Assembly: GCA_020064725.1 (NCBI GenBank)
Contig: JAGTWJ010000008.1
Span: 1,860,001-1,924,000 of the forward strand
DNA: 64,000 nucleotides
Direction: 5' to 3'
DNA from: Drechslerella dactyloides
Lineage: Eukaryota; Ascomycota; Orbiliomycetes; Orbiliales; Orbiliaceae
Part shown: positions 61,909-64,000 of the stretch, one piece after another
Position numbering within the stretch: position 1 is the stretch's first letter
Layout: the number at the start of each line of letters is the position of its first letter
The notes under the pieces: model-generated
Told to the model about the DNA's origin: nothing
The model's input: only the letters and a program-made list of their open reading frames with translations
Databases searched by the model: none
Program-made: the position numbers and the translations under genes

Positions 61909-63359
61909 ATGCGAATGCGACAAGCAGCACTTCCCAGACTAGCCAATATTCTAAACGCCTTCTCAAAGCGGCCGCATCCTACACGTCCACCGAATCTTCC
62001 AGCGTCCGGCAAGATGGCGAGCTCGAGTCTACATACGCTGAGCGCGAAGGATGCGATTGAGCTCGATAAGGACCTGATGAGTACCGGCGGGTTCAGTCTC
62101 GATCAGCTGATGGAATTGGCCGGGTGCGTGCTCGTGTTCCCTCCGAGAACAGTAAAACAATCATGTGATTGATACGATACAGAAGTGGCTCTAGAGCGTA
62201 GTGCTGATGGGCCTGCTGTCCGGCTAGGTTGTCCGTCTCGCAAGCTGGTATGAGACAGCTGCCATGCGTCTTGTGCGTAGGTACTAGCCATACGACGAAC
62301 GAATGAACGCTGAAATAATGCGTGTCTGGTCTGATAGTCTATATCGTGCATCCTCCAAGCAAAGGAAACCGCGTTCTAGTCTGCTGCGGCCCGTAAGTGC
62401 TGTCATAGAATAACTATATCTCCATGTGTGACACGGTACGTCCAGTATCAATGCAAAGACAAACACTGGCTAATGATGATTTTGTGGCCAATCGCAGAGG
62501 GAACAATGGTAAACATTATATACGTCCAGCCTTATTTCAAAATTAATATGTAGACTTACAGCGTGCACGCTACAGGAGGCGATGGTCTAGTTGCTGCCCG
62601 TCACTGTGAGTAATCCATAATACGGAGATACTCCCGTTGCATATCGGATGCTGATGTATCTTGTCACGTCAAGTATGGCACTTTGGCTACAAGCCTACTG
62701 TGTACTTTCCGAAGAAAGGGAAGAATGAAATATTCGAGGTCAGTCCCAGACTCTGCAAAGCCACCCAATGATCCATACATTCGTGCTAAAGCACACTGTC
62801 CAGCGTCTGTCGACCCAGCTGCATAACCTCGGTGTCCCCTTCACGGACGACTACGAAACCGCACTCAAGGAAACCGACCACGTCGTCGACGCAATTTTCG
62901 GTACGTTATTATAATCAACGCCAACAACTTCAACCCACCCATAACTCCGTTCACAGTCTACTACTATTGCTTCCAACCCTCGATATAAACTCTTTCACTC
63001 GCACACGTTCTAATATTTTGTGTATTCCAGGCTTCTCCTTCACCGGCGCCGTCCGCCCACCCTTCGACAGCGTCATCACTGCTCTAAAATCTTCGAACCT
63101 CACAATAACCGCCGTCGACGCCCCCTCCTCTTGGGACATCGAAACCGGTCCACCATCCTCCGGCCCCGGCGAGGGCTTCATGCCCACCGCGCTCGTCTCG
63201 CTAACGGCACCAAAGCCGCTGGCGAAATACTTTACCGGCCGGCACTTCCTCGGTGGACGCTTCCTGCCGCCGAACCTGGAGGAGAAGTACGGGCTTCAGC
63301 TGCGGGAGGTCTATAGTGGTATGGATCAGATTGTCGAGCTGCCGTCGTCCAAGACTTGA
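61909..63359 (+). CDS. NAD(P)H-hydrate epimerase (YjeF N-terminal domain)
   Basis: Eight exons: 61909-62123, 62228-62247, 62338-62392, 62498-62508, 62576-62605, 62674-62738, 62804-62900 and 63031-63359, all GT-AG and frame-consistent, giving 273 residues. The enzyme interconverts R and S forms of hydrated NADH/NADPH so that the dehydratase can repair them. Motifs: LMSTGGFSLDQLMELAG, LSVSQA, HPPSKGNRVLVCCGPGNNGG, DGLVAARHL, HFGYKPTVYFPKKGKN, DHVVDAIFGFSFTGAVRPPF and VDAPSSWDIETGP, then SLTAPKPLAKYF. Two start regions are in frame. The ATG at 61909 adds 35 residues rich in Arg without acids (MRMRQAALPRLANILNAFSK), a mitochondrial-type presequence; the ATG at 62014 (MASSSLH) gives a 238-residue cytosolic form. 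The 20-nt and 11-nt exons are unusually small. Confidence 0.92.
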
Positions 63360-63718
63360 GTTCTTATATCGAAGCGAAATTGGAGCTCAGCTGTGAAACA
63401 TCGACGCCATGTGTATATACTACAGTTTATGTTCATTGATATGTGTGCCTTGGCTAGGATATTCAATATCGACGATGGTATCTGCAGGTAAACGTCTATT
63501 AAACAAATCAATTGGCTGACTAAGCTTCACTTATCGGACTCGCGACATAGAGTTGAATGGTCACAAATAGTACTCTTAATGTATGGTTATATCGTAATTT
63601 ATAATTATCAGGTATCCGGGAACTAAGTTCGAAAATTAGGTGGTCATCATGATATATCTATGAGAAGCAAACTCCTACTACTATTACTAAAGCTTAAATG
63701 CTTCCATGCCCTTTCTTC
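63360..63718. other. Convergent spacer
   Basis: AT-rich 3' flank of the epimerase gene. No feature seen. Confidence 0.5.
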
Positions 63719-63862
63719 AGTCTTTCCTGTCCCCGTCTTCTTTCCTGTCCCCGTCTTTCTTTTTTGTCTTCGCCTTCTTTTTTGTCTTCGTCTTTGCTGT
63801 CCCCTTGGACCTATACTTACGGCCTTTGCTTTGCTGAGGGGATAGCTTTGGCGGTGAATTGA
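63719..63862 (-). CDS. Possible 3' exon of a Lys-rich protein, remainder outside window
   Basis: On the minus strand a short frame reads from about 63862 (after an in-frame ATG, INSPPKLSPQQSKGRKYRSK) through a strongly Lys/Thr-rich stretch (KTKTKKKAKTKKK) and two DGDRKE/DGDRKD repeats to a TGA near 63719. Composition resembles the basic C-terminal tail of a nuclear or nucleolar protein. There is a GTAG acceptor-like site just upstream. The sequence is too short to identify and could be chance. Confidence 0.3.
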
Positions 63863-64000
63863 TCATAGCAGATTCAAGCTACGGGACGCTTTTGGTGTAT
63901 GTTGTGACACCCTGCTGTGAAAGCCGAAGCTGAAGTCTTTCCTGATTTTCTGGTCTGCTGTCACAAATGCCAGGCCATTGAGGTGGCTCTCACAGGCCAT

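Overview
The window is nuclear DNA of a filamentous ascomycete (Pezizomycotina). It has many short GT-AG introns (about 55-145 nt) with CTAAC or CTGAC branch sites. It carries a Woronin-body Hex1-type gene, a lineage marker for Pezizomycotina, and the gene products resemble Eurotiomycete relatives. I cannot name the species. Gene density is very uneven.

Left part (1-23 kb): the 3' end of a nucleoside-phosphorylase-family gene is cut by the window edge. It is followed by four minus-strand genes with long spacers: a 1535-residue disordered Ser/Lys-rich protein resembling eisosome Seg1-type proteins, a poly-Gln/poly-Gly protein with a DUF8035-like C-terminus, an F-box protein, and a DUF8032-type putative regulator with two related modules. 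Middle (23-39.8 kb): almost 17 kb with no gene I can support, rich in tetranucleotide microsatellites. Right part (39.8-64 kb): compact and gene-rich. It holds a membrane-anchored GH17 endo-beta-1,3-glucanase (BtgC type), a membrane spermidine-synthase-like protein, EME1, deoxyhypusine synthase, RNA 3'-phosphate cyclase, Hex1/HexA, a histidine-phosphatase-like protein, an NAD(P)HX epimerase, and possibly the tail of one more gene.

The right half is mostly housekeeping: wall glucan remodelling, Holliday-junction resolution, eIF5A hypusination, RNA end repair, septal-pore plugging and nicotinamide-nucleotide repair. The genes are not one pathway. EME1 and deoxyhypusine synthase are divergent from a 558-bp spacer, while the spermidine-synthase-like gene and EME1 converge with 199 bp between them.

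Most unusual observations: (1) the RNA cyclase gene appears to need a 2-nt microexon, flanked by two introns with perfect GCTAAC branch sites, to rebuild its invariant EGGGQ motif; (2) the hex1 locus has 1402 nt without a single ATG in any minus-strand frame, covering a leader and a coding-like in-frame extension of more than 300 codons, which suggests non-AUG initiation plus leaky scanning; (3) the histidine-phosphatase homologue has RPP where the catalytic RHG should be; (4) Hex1 ends in YKL rather than a canonical SRL/SKL peroxisomal signal; (5) the NAD(P)HX epimerase gene has 11-nt and 20-nt exons and an in-frame upstream start adding a mitochondrial-type presequence.
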